A DNA stretch of 64,000 nucleotides from Comamonas fluminis (GCF_019186805.1 NZ_CP066783.1:3299501-3363500); one strand, 5' to 3'. Shown: positions 16,961-26,341, numbered from the stretch's first letter. Notes: generated by a model not told the origin, from the letters alone. Translations and numbers: made by a program.

Positions 16961-18100
16961 ATGGCTAACAAAGAACTTTTACGCATTGGCATCACCATTG
17001 GTCTGCACAGCGCCAACGAGACGCTGTGGAACAACGGCATCAAGCAAAACGCAGTGTTTCTGGCCGAGGCCTTGCGGCATTGCCCGAATGTTGCCTCGGT
17101 AACGCTGGTGAACACTACGGCGGTAGAAGTCAGTGCCGCCCTGCCCTGGGATTTGAAGCGCTGGCCCACCCGCAGTTTCGAGCAGGCCAAGGACCAGCTT
17201 GATGTGCTGATTGAACTGGGGGGCCAGATTAGCGCAGAGCAGACAAGCTATCTGAAGCAGCGTGGTGCCAGACTGGTTTCGTATTGCTGCGGGTTTGAGT
17301 ATGTGCACATGATGGAAAGCATCATGTTCGGCCGGCCCGGAGCGGGCGCAAACCTGTTTATCAATCAGCGCTATGACGATATCTGGATGGTGCCGCAGGT
17401 GGACCATATCAGCCGCTCGTATTTCGAGGTGCTGCGCCGCCAGAGCGCCAAGCCGGTGCCGTTTGTCTGGAGCCCGGTTTTTATCGAGCAGCGCAGCGCG
17501 GCGCTGCCTGCAGGTGGCATTTACCAGCCGCGCCCCGGGCAGGCCAGACGACTGAGTGTGCTGGAGCCCAATATCAATGTGGTGAAGTTCTGCCTGTACC
17601 CAGCACTGATTGCCGAGCAGGCCTATCGCAACGACCCAGAATCCATTGCTTTGCTGCAGGTGACCAATGCGCTGGAGATGGCGCAGAAGAATATGGATTT
17701 CATTGCGCTGATGAACCAGCTTGATATTGTGCAAGCGCACAAGGCGGTGTTTCTGGGGCGCTTTGACACGCCGCAGTTTCTGGCCGAGAAGACAGATATC
17801 GTGGTTTCACACCAGTGGGAGAACCCGCTGAACTATCTGTATCTGGAGGTTTGCTGGCAAGGCTATGCGCTGGTGCACAACGCACATCTGTGCCCGGATC
17901 TGGGCTATTACTACCGCGATAACGATGTCAGCGAGGGGGCGGCGCAACTGGGCCGGGCGATACGCGAGCATGACGCCAATGCCGATGCATACCGCCACCG
18001 GCAACGCGAGCTGATTCGTCGCTATTTGCCCGAAACACCGGCGGTGACTGCCCAATATACGCAGCTGCTTGAAGAGTTGATAGCACGCCCCCTACGCTGA
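16961..18100 (+). CDS. DUF2827 family protein, putative GT-B-like glycosyltransferase (copy 3)
   Basis: 379 residues. It has the same skeleton as the two DUF2827 proteins on the other side of the adhesin: RIGITIGLHSANETLWNNG at the start, DDIWMVPQ and VPFVWSP in the middle, EPNINVVKF, then SHQWENPLNYLYLEV near residue 280. GYYYRDNDVSEGA follows, shaped like the acidic donor-binding motif of GT-B enzymes. No signal peptide, so cytoplasmic. It lies behind the DUF4019 gene and ends at a terminator shared with acnB. No clear ribosome site precedes the ATG, so translation may be coupled to the upstream gene. The enzymatic role is inferred from shape and context only. Confidence 0.85.
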   Translation: MANKELLRIGITIGLHSANETLWNNGIKQNAVFLAEALRHCPNVASVTLVNTTAVEVSAALPWDLKRWPTRSFEQAKDQLDVLIELGGQISAEQTSYLKQRGARLVSYCCGFEYVHMMESIMFGRPGAGANLFINQRYDDIWMVPQVDHISRSYFEVLRRQSAKPVPFVWSPVFIEQRSAALPAGGIYQPRPGQARRLSVLEPNINVVKFCLYPALIAEQAYRNDPESIALLQVTNALEMAQKNMDFIALMNQLDIVQAHKAVFLGRFDTPQFLAEKTDIVVSHQWENPLNYLYLEVCWQGYALVHNAHLCPDLGYYYRDNDVSEGAAQLGRAIREHDANADAYRHRQRELIRRYLPETPAVTAQYTQLLEELIARPLR

Positions 18101-18143
18101 CAGGCCGGTTCAGAGAATTTACATGCCTGAACCCATTGTCTGG

Positions 18144-18166
18144 TAAGCGCTGGCAGCTATCAAAAT
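18144..18166 (+). repeat. Comamonadaceae-type intergenic motif (AAGCGCTGGCAGCT)
   Basis: TAAGCGCTGGCAGCTATC followed by AAAAT. Related motifs occur at 30661-30674, 30723-30736 and 59780-59793 in this window, always between genes. I recognise it as a motif scattered through genomes of this family; its function is not known to me. Confidence 0.5.
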
Positions 18167-18176
18167 CATCCAATAA

Positions 18177-18207
18177 AAAAGCCCGTGCAATATCTGCACG
18201 GGCTTTT
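18177..18207. terminator. Bidirectional intrinsic terminator between DUF2827 gene and acnB
   Basis: AAAAGCCCGTGCA (18177-18189), 5-nt loop, TGCACGGGCTTTT (18195-18207): a perfect 13-bp stem with A- and T-rich ends. It serves the rightward DUF2827 gene and the leftward acnB gene, which converge here. Confidence 0.92.
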
Positions 18208-18255
18208 CATTTCACAGGCAGGACCAGGTTTTGCAACCGGGCCTGCTGAGCGGCA

Positions 18256-20841
18256 TTACACCTTGGCGGCGACTTCCGCGTATTCGGCGATTTCGTTGAA
18301 GTTCATGTAGCGGTAGACGGAAGCCTTGTCGGCATCGATCACGCCCATTTCCTTCAGGTACTCTTCCTTGGAAGGCAGGTAGCCCAGACGCGAAGCGATG
18401 GCTGCCAGCTCGGCCGAGCCCAGATACACATTGGTGTTCTTGCCCAGTCGGTTGGGGAAGTTACGGGTGGACGTGGAGATCACGGTCGCACCTTCACGCA
18501 CCTGCGCCTGGTTGCCCATGCACAGCGAGCAGCCGGGCATTTCGGTACGCGCACCGGCAGTGCCGAATGCAGCGTAGTGGCCTTCCTTGATCAGCTCGTC
18601 CTGGTCCATCTTGGTGGGAGGAGCCACCCACAGCTTGACGGGGATGTCGCGCTTGCCGCCCAGCAGCTTGGCTGCGGCGCGGAAGTGACCGATGTTGGTC
18701 ATGCACGAGCCGATAAAGGCTTCATCAATCTTGGCGCCAGCCACGTCCGACAGCGTCTTGGCGTCATCGGGGTCGTTGGGGCAGCAGACGATAGGCTCGA
18801 CGATTTCGCTCATGTCGATTTCGATGACATGGGCGTATTCGGCGTTCTTGTCGGCTTCCAGCAGATCGGGCTTGGCCAGCCAGGCTTCGACCTTCTCGAT
18901 ACGGCGCTGCAGCGTCTTGGCGTCAGCGTAACCGTCGGCGATCATGTTCTTCATCAGAACGATGTTCGAGGTCAGGTATTCCTTGACCGGCTCGGGGTTC
19001 AGCTTGATCGTGCAACCAGCGGCAGAACGCTCGGCGGAGGCGTCAGACAGCTCAAACGCTTGCTCGACCTTCAGGTTGGGCAGGCCTTCGATTTCCAGGA
19101 TACGACCCGAGAATTCGTTGATCTTGCCGGCCTTGGCCACGGTCAGCAGACCTTGCTTGATGGCGTACAGCGGAATGGCGTGCACCAGATCGCGCAGGGT
19201 CACGCCGGGCTGCATTTCGCCCTTGAAGCGCACCAGGATGGATTCGGGCATGTCCAGAGGCATCACGCCAGTGGCAGCACCGAAGGCCACCAGACCGGAG
19301 CCTGCGGGGAAGGAGATGCCGATAGGGAAACGGGTGTGCGAGTCGCCACCGGTACCGACGGTATCGGGCAGCAGCAGGCGGTTGAGCCAGCTGTGGATCA
19401 CGCCGTCACCAGGACGCAGGGCCACGCCGCCGCGGTTGCTGATGAAGTTGGGTAGTTCGCGGTGGGTCTTCACGTCCACAGGCTTGGGGTAAGCGGCTGT
19501 GTGGCAGAAGGACTGCATCACCATGTCGGCGGAGAAGCCCAGGCAAGCCAGGTCCTTCAGCTCATCACGGGTCATGGGGCCGGTGGTGTCTTGCGAACCC
19601 ACGGTGGTCATGCGGGGCTCGCAGTAAGTACCGGGGCGCACGCCCTGGCCTTCAGGCAGGCCAACCGCACGGCCGACCATCTTCTGGGCCAGCGTGAAGC
19701 CTGCGTTGGAAGCAGCAGGAGCCTGGGGCAGACGGAATTCATTGGATGCGGGCAGACCCAGGGCTTCGCGGGCCTTGGCAGTCAGCGAGCGGCCGATGAT
19801 CAGGTTGATACGGCCACCGGCTTGCACTTCGTCCAGCAGCACGTCGGACTTCAGCTGGAAGTCAGCGATCTTGGCGCCGTTCTTTTCGATCTTGCCAGCG
19901 TAGGGGTAGACGTCGATCACGTCGCCCATTTCCAGCTTGGTCACGTCCACTTCGATGGGCAGCGCGCCGGAGTCTTCTTGGGTGTTGAAGAAGATGGGAG
20001 CGATCTTGCCGCCCAGCGTCACACCACCAAAGCGCTTGTTAGGCACAAAGGGGATGTCCATGCCGGTCGCCCAGATGATGGAGTTGGTCGCGGACTTGCG
20101 CGAAGAACCGGTACCCACCACGTCGCCCACGTAGGCCACGAGGTTGCCCTTTTTCTTCAGGTCGTCGATGAACTGCATGGGGCCGCGCTTGCCGTCTTCT
20201 TCGGGCTTGAACGCCGCGTCAGGACGCGTGTTCTTGAGCATGGCCAGGTAGTGCAGAGGGATGTCGGGACGGCTCCAGGCGTCAGGAGCGGGCGACAGGT
20301 CGTCGGTGTTGGTTTCGCCGGGCACCTTGAAGACGGTGACGGTGATCTTTTCTTCGACCTTGGGACGCGAAGTGAACCACTCGGCATCGGCCCAGCTTTG
20401 CATCACTTCCTTGGCCTTGGCGTTGCCAGCCTTGGCCTTGTCTGCCACGTCGTTGAAGAAGTCGAACATCAGCAATGTCTTCTTCAGCGCGTCAGCGGCC
20501 ACGCCTGCGACCTCAGCGTCGTCCAGCAGCTCGATCAGGGGGTGGACGTTATAGCCGCCCACCATGGTGCCCAGCAGCTCGGTAGCCTTGGCTTTGGAGA
20601 TGAGGCCCACGCTCAGGTCGCCGTGAGCGACAGCAGCCAGGAAGGAAGCCTTGACCTTGGCGGCATCGTCCACTCCGGGCGGCACGCGGTGGGTCAGCAG
20701 ATCCAGCAGAAACGCGTCTTCGCCAGCGGGCGGGTTCTTGATCAGCTCGATCAGCTCTGCGACTTGCTTGGCATCCAGAGGCAGCGGGGGGATGCCCAGT
20801 GCGGCGCGTTCTGCCACATGGTCACGGTAGGCTTTCAACAT
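18256..20841 (-). CDS. acnB: Aconitate hydratase B (bifunctional aconitase / 2-methylisocitrate dehydratase type)
   Basis: 862 residues from ATG 20841 ([13 protein letters not shown]), with GGAGAG 5 nt upstream. A longer open frame to 20925 has no support. AcnB converts citrate to isocitrate and in many bacteria also hydrates 2-methyl-cis-aconitate. The cluster cysteines are visible in [13 protein letters not shown] (about residue 712) and [10 protein letters not shown] (about residues 768 and 771), matching the AcnB pattern. The N-terminal HEAT-like domain and the swapped swivel domain ([12 protein letters not shown]) are in place, so the protein is complete. It is the last gene of the leftward mdh-tam-citE-like-hypothetical-acnB run and ends at the shared terminator at 18177. 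Confidence 0.98.
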   Translation of the reverse strand: MLKAYRDHVAERAALGIPPLPLDAKQVAELIELIKNPPAGEDAFLLDLLTHRVPPGVDDAAKVKASFLAAVAHGDLSVGLISKAKATELLGTMVGGYNVHPLIELLDDAEVAGVAADALKKTLLMFDFFNDVADKAKAGNAKAKEVMQSWADAEWFTSRPKVEEKITVTVFKVPGETNTDDLSPAPDAWSRPDIPLHYLAMLKNTRPDAAFKPEEDGKRGPMQFIDDLKKKGNLVAYVGDVVGTGSSRKSATNSIIWATGMDIPFVPNKRFGGVTLGGKIAPIFFNTQEDSGALPIEVDVTKLEMGDVIDVYPYAGKIEKNGAKIADFQLKSDVLLDEVQAGGRINLIIGRSLTAKAREALGLPASNEFRLPQAPAASNAGFTLAQKMVGRAVGLPEGQGVRPGTYCEPRMTTVGSQDTTGPMTRDELKDLACLGFSADMVMQSFCHTAAYPKPVDVKTHRELPNFISNRGGVALRPGDGVIHSWLNRLLLPDTVGTGGDSHTRFPIGISFPAGSGLVAFGAATGVMPLDMPESILVRFKGEMQPGVTLRDLVHAIPLYAIKQGLLTVAKAGKINEFSGRILEIEGLPNLKVEQAFELSDASAERSAAGCTIKLNPEPVKEYLTSNIVLMKNMIADGYADAKTLQRRIEKVEAWLAKPDLLEADKNAEYAHVIEIDMSEIVEPIVCCPNDPDDAKTLSDVAGAKIDEAFIGSCMTNIGHFRAAAKLLGGKRDIPVKLWVAPPTKMDQDELIKEGHYAAFGTAGARTEMPGCSLCMGNQAQVREGATVISTSTRNFPNRLGKNTNVYLGSAELAAIASRLGYLPSKEEYLKEMGVIDADKASVYRYMNFNEIAEYAEVAAKV

Positions 20842-20942
20842 GGGTTCTCTCCAATGGTTTTTTAAAAAAGGCTGCGCGTTCAGGCGCGAATTACAGGGAT
20901 GCTGCCGAGTGCGAGGCAGCAGCATCCCTCAGCCTTGCTGGA

Positions 20943-21515
20943 TCAGTTGTTACCCAGCAGGCTAGGAGGTGGGTTCTTGCGAATGGCTTCAGCCACTTGC
21001 TGTTGTTCAGGGGCCATGCACTCATCCGCCAGACGTTGACCCGCCTTCTGGTTCATCAGCATCGACTTGTTGGCAATCTGCAGCCAGACCGCGCCGGCGG
21101 CCTTGTCTTCCAGACGGACGGTGCCGGTGGAAGTCTTGACGGGCGACATGTGGTACTTGAAGCCACGGCCGTCCACGATGAAGTAGCCGGGGTTGGCCGA
21201 GTCAGGGGTCACATTCACGTAAGCGCCCAGCTCGCAAGGGATACGGCCCTTGAACACGCGTTCGGAAACGGCCAGATCTTCAGGGCTCAGCTGATTGGAA
21301 GCAGGACCGGCGGCCACAGCAGCGGCGCCCGCACCGGCAGTTGCCGCAGCAGCGGCCTTGGCACCCTTCTTGGTAGTGGCCTTTTTGGCAGCAGGCTTGG
21401 CGGCCGCCTTCTTGGCGGCAGTGGCTTTGGCCTTGGTGGCGGTTTCAGCCACAGCGGATTGACCAACGACCAGCAGCGGGGCTGCAAGCATCAAAGTAGC
21501 GATAAGGGTCTTCAT
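20943..21515 (-). CDS. Exported protein with Lys/Ala-rich linker, unknown function
   Basis: 190 residues. A Sec signal peptide (cleavage after SAVAE or so, near residue 23) is followed by about 45 residues of Lys/Ala/Thr-rich, histone-H1-like low-complexity sequence. A folded C-terminal domain (about 80-190) follows, with two cysteines (IPCELG and DECMAP) that could form a disulfide. I know similar proteins next to acnB in related betaproteobacteria, but no function. GGAG lies 8 nt before the ATG. The gene sits 30 nt after the CitE-like lyase gene and 101 nt before acnB, on the same strand, so it is probably in the same operon. Confidence 0.75.
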   Translation of the reverse strand: MKTLIATLMLAAPLLVVGQSAVAETATKAKATAAKKAAAKPAAKKATTKKGAKAAAAATAGAGAAAVAAGPASNQLSPEDLAVSERVFKGRIPCELGAYVNVTPDSANPGYFIVDGRGFKYHMSPVKTSTGTVRLEDKAAGAVWLQIANKSMLMNQKAGQRLADECMAPEQQQVAEAIRKNPPPSLLGNN

Positions 21516-21545
21516 AGGAATGGCTCCTGCAGACTTGTTATGAGT

Positions 21546-22550
21546 TCAATGGGTTGAATCCGGGGCAAACCAGGGTTGAACGTCAACCGGCAAGGCCTGC
21601 CCCGTCTGGTGAGCGCGCTCAAGCAACTGCCAAAAATAGCGGTAGCTGGCACGATCGTGTAGTACACCATCAAAACTGATGGGGGCCCAATTCTGCACCG
21701 CTGCAGCGGTAAGAATTTGTGCCGCCTGCTTAACTTCGTCTTCTGCGGGCGCAAATGCACGCAGGATGGGGCGAATCTGGTCAGGATGGATGCTCCACAT
21801 GCGTGTGTAGCCCAGTTCACGCGCAGCTTTTTGCGCGCAAGCCTCCAAAGCCTGAGGATTCTTGAATTCTGTCACCACGCAGTGCGATGGCACTTTGCCG
21901 TGGGCATGGCAGGCCGCAGCGATCTCCAGCTTGGCACGCACAACCAGAGGGTGCTCGAACTGGCCTTGCGCTGTCATGGCCGATGCGGGAATGGCGCCGC
22001 CGTGGGCAGACACAAAGTCCATCAGCCCAAACGAGATGCTTTGCACTGCGGGGTGCGCTGCAATGGAGAAAGCCTGCTGCACAGCCGCAGGCGATTCAAT
22101 CAAAACATGTAGCGGCACGCGCTTGTCTGTAGCGCGCTGCAGGGCTTTTTCGGCAAAGATGACATCGTCCACCGACTCCACCTTGGGAATCATGATGTGG
22201 CAAAGCTTGTCGGCAGCGCCGCCAGCGATGATGTCCATATCGGCCTGAAAGTGGGCATGGTCCACCGCATGCACGCGGGCCGCGACACGGGCGCCGGGCG
22301 CAGCGGCATTGGCCAGCTCCACCACCAGGCGGGCGTGCTCGGCTTCACGACCCACGGGGGCGCCATCTTCGCAGTCGAGGGTGACGTCAAACACGCAGGT
22401 GCCGAACTCGGCCATCATCTCAGCCTGCAGTTGCAGGCTTTTGCGCATGCGCACTTCCACGCCGCTGTAGTGATCGCATACAGGCAGACGCAGGGCACCG
22501 CCTTGCGCGTCCAGCAAAACCGTAGCGGGATGAACCAATTGAGTCGTCAT
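21546..22550 (-). CDS. HpcH/HpaI-CitE family lyase (malyl- or citramalyl-CoA lyase-like)
   Basis: 334 residues of the HpcH/HpaI aldolase / citrate lyase beta family, which cleaves or forms beta-hydroxyacyl-CoA esters with a Mg ion. Visible landmarks are the metal and substrate motifs LDCEDGAPVG (near residue 60), MIPKVES, LIESPAAV and SFGLMDF. It is longer than CitE of citrate lyase (about 290) and has no citrate-lyase partners nearby, so an L-malyl-CoA or citramalyl-CoA lyase-like reaction is more likely; the exact substrate cannot be read from the sequence. Its ATG overlaps the stop of tam by 4 bases. Position between tam and acnB ties it to C4/C6 acid metabolism. Confidence 0.88.
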   Translation of the reverse strand: MTTQLVHPATVLLDAQGGALRLPVCDHYSGVEVRMRKSLQLQAEMMAEFGTCVFDVTLDCEDGAPVGREAEHARLVVELANAAAPGARVAARVHAVDHAHFQADMDIIAGGAADKLCHIMIPKVESVDDVIFAEKALQRATDKRVPLHVLIESPAAVQQAFSIAAHPAVQSISFGLMDFVSAHGGAIPASAMTAQGQFEHPLVVRAKLEIAAACHAHGKVPSHCVVTEFKNPQALEACAQKAARELGYTRMWSIHPDQIRPILRAFAPAEDEVKQAAQILTAAAVQNWAPISFDGVLHDRASYRYFWQLLERAHQTGQALPVDVQPWFAPDSTH

Positions 22551-23350
22551 GACTTGCGCTGCGCCACCAAGAAAAGTCGAGGAAAAGCCAGCAGACGTTT
22601 ACCGTCTGCCCGCTCGGGGTAAGCCGCATCAATGCGGCTCTGGTATTGGCTCAGATAGTCGGCCTGCAGTTCAGCAGGCAGGCCTTCGACAAAGGGTTTG
22701 AGGCCCGTGCCGCGCAGCCACTGCACAATCGCAGCCGCTGAATCCATGGGATGCTGGTAGACGGTGTGCCACACATCCACGCTGGCTGCGCTGCGCTCGG
22801 GCGCCGCCAATAAATCGTAATAGGCGCCTATCGAGAGGATTTCAGTGCGCACCTTGTCTGCATCGCCAATGTACGGAGCGAACTCAGGCAGACGCGCGAC
22901 TTCGCGCATGTTTCGGTGCGTTGCTTCCTGACGGTTGTCAGGCATCTGAATCGCCAGCACGCCACCGGGCGCCAGCAGCGAAAGCAGACGTGGAATCAGG
23001 GCCTCATGCTCGCCCACCCACTGGATGGAGGCATTGGCATAAATCAAATCAGGCGCTGGTTCACCTTCAGCAGGTGCCCAGGAGGCAATGTCAGCGGCCT
23101 CGAACCTGGCCTGTGGCAGCTGCTTGCGTGCAGTCTCCAGCATGGCTTCGGAGTTATCTATGCCGAGTACATCGGCATCCGGGAAACGCTCCACCAGCAG
23201 TTCGGTGGAGTTGCCCGGCCCGCAGCCCAGATCCACGATGTGGAGGCTTCGGGCCGGTTGCAAGGCTGGCACCCGCGCCAGCAACTCTGCGGCCGGGCGC
23301 GTGCGCTCATTGGCAAAGCGCAGATACAGCGCGGGGTTCCAGTCTTGCAT
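22547..23350 (-). CDS. tam: Trans-aconitate 2-methyltransferase
   Basis: 267 residues. Tam uses S-adenosylmethionine to methylate trans-aconitate, the inhibitory isomer that forms spontaneously from the aconitase intermediate. The SAM motif I is [14 protein letters not shown] (near residue 40), motif II around DVLGIDNS, and the family segments YANASIQWV and QMPDN are present. Length matches E. coli Tam. The gene lies 9 nt after mdh and overlaps the lyase gene by 4 bases, so it is translated with the TCA genes. Placement in the same run as acnB fits a housekeeping role in protecting aconitase. Confidence 0.93.
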   Translation of the reverse strand: MQDWNPALYLRFANERTRPAAELLARVPALQPARSLHIVDLGCGPGNSTELLVERFPDADVLGIDNSEAMLETARKQLPQARFEAADIASWAPAEGEPAPDLIYANASIQWVGEHEALIPRLLSLLAPGGVLAIQMPDNRQEATHRNMREVARLPEFAPYIGDADKVRTEILSIGAYYDLLAAPERSAASVDVWHTVYQHPMDSAAAIVQWLRGTGLKPFVEGLPAELQADYLSQYQSRIDAAYPERADGKRLLAFPRLFLVAQRKS

Positions 23351-23359
23351 AGGCGCTAC

Positions 23360-24346
23360 TTACAGCAGGTGCTTGACGCCGTCTTGCTCGCCTTGCAGCT
23401 CAGCCAGGGTCTTGTCGATGCATTCTTGCGAGAAAGCGTCGATTTCCAGACCTTCGACGATCTTGTATTCGCCGTTAGCTGTGGTGACAGGGAAGCCAAA
23501 CACGATGCCAGCAGGAATGCCGTATTCGCCGTTGGAAGGCACGCCCATGGTGACCCATTCGCCGTTGGAGCCCAGGGCCCAGTCGCGCATGTGGTCGATG
23601 GCAGCGTTGGCAGCCGAAGCAGCCGAGGACAGACCACGGGCAGCGATGATGGCAGCGCCGCGCTTGCCCACGGTGGGCAGGAACACGTCCTTGTTCCACA
23701 CTTGGTCGTTGATCATTTCCTTGACCGACTTGCCGTCCACCGTAGCGAAACGGTAGTCAGCGTACATGGTAGGCGAGTGGTTGCCCCACACGGTCAGGTG
23801 CTTGATGTCGCCCACGGCGAAGTTGGCCTTGGCAGCCAGCTGGGAAGCAGCGCGGTTGTGGTCCAGGCGCAGCATGGCGGTGAAGTTCTTGGCGGGCAGA
23901 TCAGGAGCCGACTTCATGGCGATGTAAGCGTTGGTGTTGGCAGGGTTACCCACCACCAGAACCTTGACATTGCGCGAAGCCACAGCGTTCAGAGCCTTGC
24001 CCTGAGCGGTGAAAATCTGGGCGTTGGCAGCCAGCAGGTCAGCACGTTCCATGCCTGGGCCGCGAGGACGGGCGCCAACCAGCAGAGCGTAGTCGGTGTC
24101 CTTGAAGGCGGTCATGGGGTCGGCGTGGGCTTCGATGCCAGCCAGCAGAGGGAAGGCGCAGTCTTCCAGCTCCATGATCACGCCCTTCAGAGCGTTTTGA
24201 GCCTTTTCGTCGGGGATTTCCAGCAGTTGCAGAATAACGGGTTGATCTTTACCCAGCATTTCGCCAGAGGCGATGCGGAACAACAGGGCGTAACCGATTT
24301 GGCCAGCTGCGCCGGTAACGGCGACACGGACGGGCTTCTTGCTCAT
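23360..24346 (-). CDS. mdh: Malate dehydrogenase
   Basis: 328 residues; NAD-dependent oxidation of malate to oxaloacetate. The nucleotide motif is [17 protein letters not shown] (residues 11-27) and the catalytic histidine lies in [10 protein letters not shown]. Arg-rich substrate loop [14 protein letters not shown] and the NPANTNAYI segment mark it as the cytosolic-type, betaproteobacterial form. GGAG precedes the ATG by 7 nt. It is the first gene of the leftward TCA operon and is divergent from gntR across a 230-bp control region that contains a perfect 12-bp palindrome. Confidence 0.98.
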   Translation of the reverse strand: MSKKPVRVAVTGAAGQIGYALLFRIASGEMLGKDQPVILQLLEIPDEKAQNALKGVIMELEDCAFPLLAGIEAHADPMTAFKDTDYALLVGARPRGPGMERADLLAANAQIFTAQGKALNAVASRNVKVLVVGNPANTNAYIAMKSAPDLPAKNFTAMLRLDHNRAASQLAAKANFAVGDIKHLTVWGNHSPTMYADYRFATVDGKSVKEMINDQVWNKDVFLPTVGKRGAAIIAARGLSSAASAANAAIDHMRDWALGSNGEWVTMGVPSNGEYGIPAGIVFGFPVTTANGEYKIVEGLEIDAFSQECIDKTLAELQGEQDGVKHLL

Positions 24347-24483
24347 GGTGAAACTCCAATATTGGAAAAAAGTTGGATGTCATGGGCGCCAGGTTGCACC
24401 AGCGTAATCACCAGTTACCCAAGCTCCTCAAACATGGCTGCAAGTGTACTGCTGAAATCAAAGCCCGGTCAATTTGTCTTATG

Positions 24484-24495
24484 TCTTATATAAGA
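24484..24495. promoter_or_regulatory. Perfect palindrome TCTTATATAAGA, likely GntR operator
   Basis: TCTTATATAAGA is its own reverse complement. It lies in the mdh/gntR intergenic region, 81 bp before the gntR ATG, preceded by a partial copy (TGTCTTAT repeated in tandem, 24475-24490). Position and symmetry suit a GntR/HutC-type autoregulator that may also act on mdh. Confidence 0.55.
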
Positions 24496-24576
24496 TATGA
24501 TCCACACTAGGCCGAGCTCATCAAAGCAGCCTGTTTTGCGCATTGCATCGCGGAGGCGAATCTCTCAAATACAACT

Positions 24577-25368
24577 ATGCCGACCCTTCACAACACAGCC
24601 CCAGACACCAACGCCACTTCTGCTGGCGGTACTGGCGTATCCACCCCCGCCTTCAGCCCTCTGTACCAACAGATCAAAGGCCTTATCCTGCAAAGTCTGG
24701 AAGCTGGGGAATGGCGCCCTGGAGAGCTGATTCCCAGTGAAATGGAACTGGCTGGCCGCTTCAAGGTCAGCCAGGGCACAGTTCGCAAGGCCATCGATGA
24801 GCTGGCCGCCGAAAATCTGGTCATGCGCCGCCAGGGCAAAGGCACGTTTGTAGCCACTCACGCCGCGCAGCAAGTCCAGTACCGTTTTTTGAAACTGCAC
24901 CCTGATGCCGGTGACCTGCAGCGCGAAGGTCGCGCAGAGCGCCATATTCTGGAGTGCCGCCGCCTGCGTGCGCCCGCCGAAGTGGCCCGCGCACTGGCGC
25001 TGCGCACGGGCGACGCCGTCATGCATGTGCGCCGCACCCTGTCTTTTGCAGCAATCCCGACTATTTTGGAAGACATCTGGCTGCCCGGTCACGCCTTCAA
25101 GGGCCTGACTGCAGAGCAGATGTCCAACTACCAGGGCCCCACCTACGCCATGTTCGAGCTGGACTATGGCGTGCGCATGGTGCGTGCCGACGAAAAAATT
25201 CGCGCCGTGCTTCCCGACACTGAACAGGCACAGTTGCTGAGCATTCCCAGCACCACACCCCTGCTCAGTGTTGAGCGCACGGCCTACACATACAACGATG
25301 TTCCCATGGAGTTACGACGCGGTCTGTACCGGACCGACACCCATCATTACCGCAATGATTTGAACTGA
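24577..25368 (+). CDS. GntR family (HutC-type) transcriptional regulator of the TCA locus
   Basis: 263 residues. The N-terminal winged helix is clear (LYQQIKGLILQSL, then IPSEMELAGRFKVSQGTVRK, residues about 28-95). A UTRA-type ligand domain follows (about 110-260), typical of the HutC subfamily. It is divergent from mdh and 145 bp upstream of sdhC on the same strand, an arrangement that suggests control of TCA genes in response to an organic acid. GGAGG lies 20 nt before the ATG, too far to be decisive, so the exact start is less certain. The ligand cannot be inferred from sequence. Confidence 0.9.
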   Translation: MPTLHNTAPDTNATSAGGTGVSTPAFSPLYQQIKGLILQSLEAGEWRPGELIPSEMELAGRFKVSQGTVRKAIDELAAENLVMRRQGKGTFVATHAAQQVQYRFLKLHPDAGDLQREGRAERHILECRRLRAPAEVARALALRTGDAVMHVRRTLSFAAIPTILEDIWLPGHAFKGLTAEQMSNYQGPTYAMFELDYGVRMVRADEKIRAVLPDTEQAQLLSIPSTTPLLSVERTAYTYNDVPMELRRGLYRTDTHHYRNDLN

Positions 25369-25381
25369 ATCCCTCCGGAAA

Positions 25382-25413
25382 AGCGTTGATTGCGCCAATG
25401 CCCAATCAACGCT
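25382..25413 (+). terminator. Hairpin after gntR
   Basis: Perfect 11-bp inverted repeat AGCGTTGATTG / CAATCAACGCT with a 10-nt loop, 14 bp after the gntR stop and 100 bp before sdhC. No T-run follows, so it may be a weak or Rho-assisted terminator or an RNA stability element. Confidence 0.5.
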
Positions 25414-25513
25414 ATGCAAATTCGGCTAACGGATTCTGCTGCATTGCAATAGAATTTTGTGTCGCTTCGCACTAGCGATTACAACGCAGTTACATCCACG
25501 AAAGTACCCTGCC

Positions 25514-25939
25514 ATGACAGAGCAAAAAGCCAAACAGCGGCCAGAGTTCCGCAATATCAACTTCTTTTCGGATCTTCCGACCTATCGCCTGCCCCTGGCA
25601 GGCATTGTGTCCATCCTGCACCGCGTCAGCGGCCTGCTGATGGCGCTCCTGCTGCCGTTCATCATCTGGATGTTCGACAAGTCGGTGTCGTCGGAAATTT
25701 CGTTTGAGTCCTTTACCGCGGTATTCGCAGGCCAATTTGGCTGGTTTGCCAAGCTCGTGTGCCTGGCTCTGATCTGGGCTTATCTGCACCACTTCTGCGC
25801 TGGCGTCCGCCACCTGATCATGGACGTGAACCATCACGCCGTGAACAAGCAGACCGGCAAGTCCACTGCTGTGACCGTGCTGGTCATCAGCGTTGCACTG
25901 ACCGTGGTGCTGGGTGCCAAGCTGTTCGGCCTGTTCTGA
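25514..25939 (+). CDS. sdhC: Succinate dehydrogenase cytochrome b556 subunit
   Basis: 141 residues from ATG 25514 (MTEQKAKQRPEFRN); the longer frame from 25457 adds residues foreign to the family. Three hydrophobic helices (about 30-55, 68-95, 115-140). The heme/quinone signature SILHRVSGLLMA and the histidine-rich loop HHFCAGVRHLIMD supply the heme b and quinone site ligands. With SdhD it anchors the SdhAB dimer in the inner membrane and passes electrons to ubiquinone. First gene of sdhCDAB-sdhE-gltA. Confidence 0.95.
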   Translation: MTEQKAKQRPEFRNINFFSDLPTYRLPLAGIVSILHRVSGLLMALLLPFIIWMFDKSVSSEISFESFTAVFAGQFGWFAKLVCLALIWAYLHHFCAGVRHLIMDVNHHAVNKQTGKSTAVTVLVISVALTVVLGAKLFGLF

Positions 25940-25978
25940 TCAGCAGCCATCAATAACACCTCACGATAAGGAAAAACC

Positions 25979-26341
25979 ATGTCCGTGAATTACGGCTCCA
26001 AGCGCACCGTCGTCGGCGCGCACTATGGCACTCGCGACTTTCTGGCTCAACGCTCCACAGCCGTCCTGATGGCTCTGTTCACCGTTGTTCTGCTGGTGCG
26101 CTTTTTGATGGGTGGCCCTGTGGGCTACGAAATGTGGGCTGGCATCTTTGCCCCCCAATGGATGAAATTTCTGACCCTGGCCCTGTTCGTGGCTCTGGGC
26201 TGGCATGCCTGGATCGGCGTGCGTGACATCTGGATGGACTACGTCAAGCCCGTGGGCCTGCGTCTCACCCTGCAAGTCATCACCATTGTCTGGCTGGTCG
26301 GTTGCATCGGCTGGGGCATCCAGGTTCTGTGGCGTCTCTGA
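25979..26341 (+). CDS. sdhD: Succinate dehydrogenase membrane anchor subunit
   Basis: 120 residues, three membrane helices (about 25-45, 58-80, 95-118). The second heme-side histidine lies in GWHAWIGVRDIWMDYVKP, the SdhD signature. Typical length for the family. It follows sdhC by 39 nt with AAGGAA 6 nt before the ATG, and precedes sdhA by 33 nt. It completes the ubiquinone-binding cytochrome b part of complex II. Confidence 0.94.
   Translation: MSVNYGSKRTVVGAHYGTRDFLAQRSTAVLMALFTVVLLVRFLMGGPVGYEMWAGIFAPQWMKFLTLALFVALGWHAWIGVRDIWMDYVKPVGLRLTLQVITIVWLVGCIGWGIQVLWRL

Noticed and set aside
22916..24493. 525-codon rightward frame opposite tam and mdh
   Set aside because: Antisense shadow; Mdh and Tam are both complete on the other strand.
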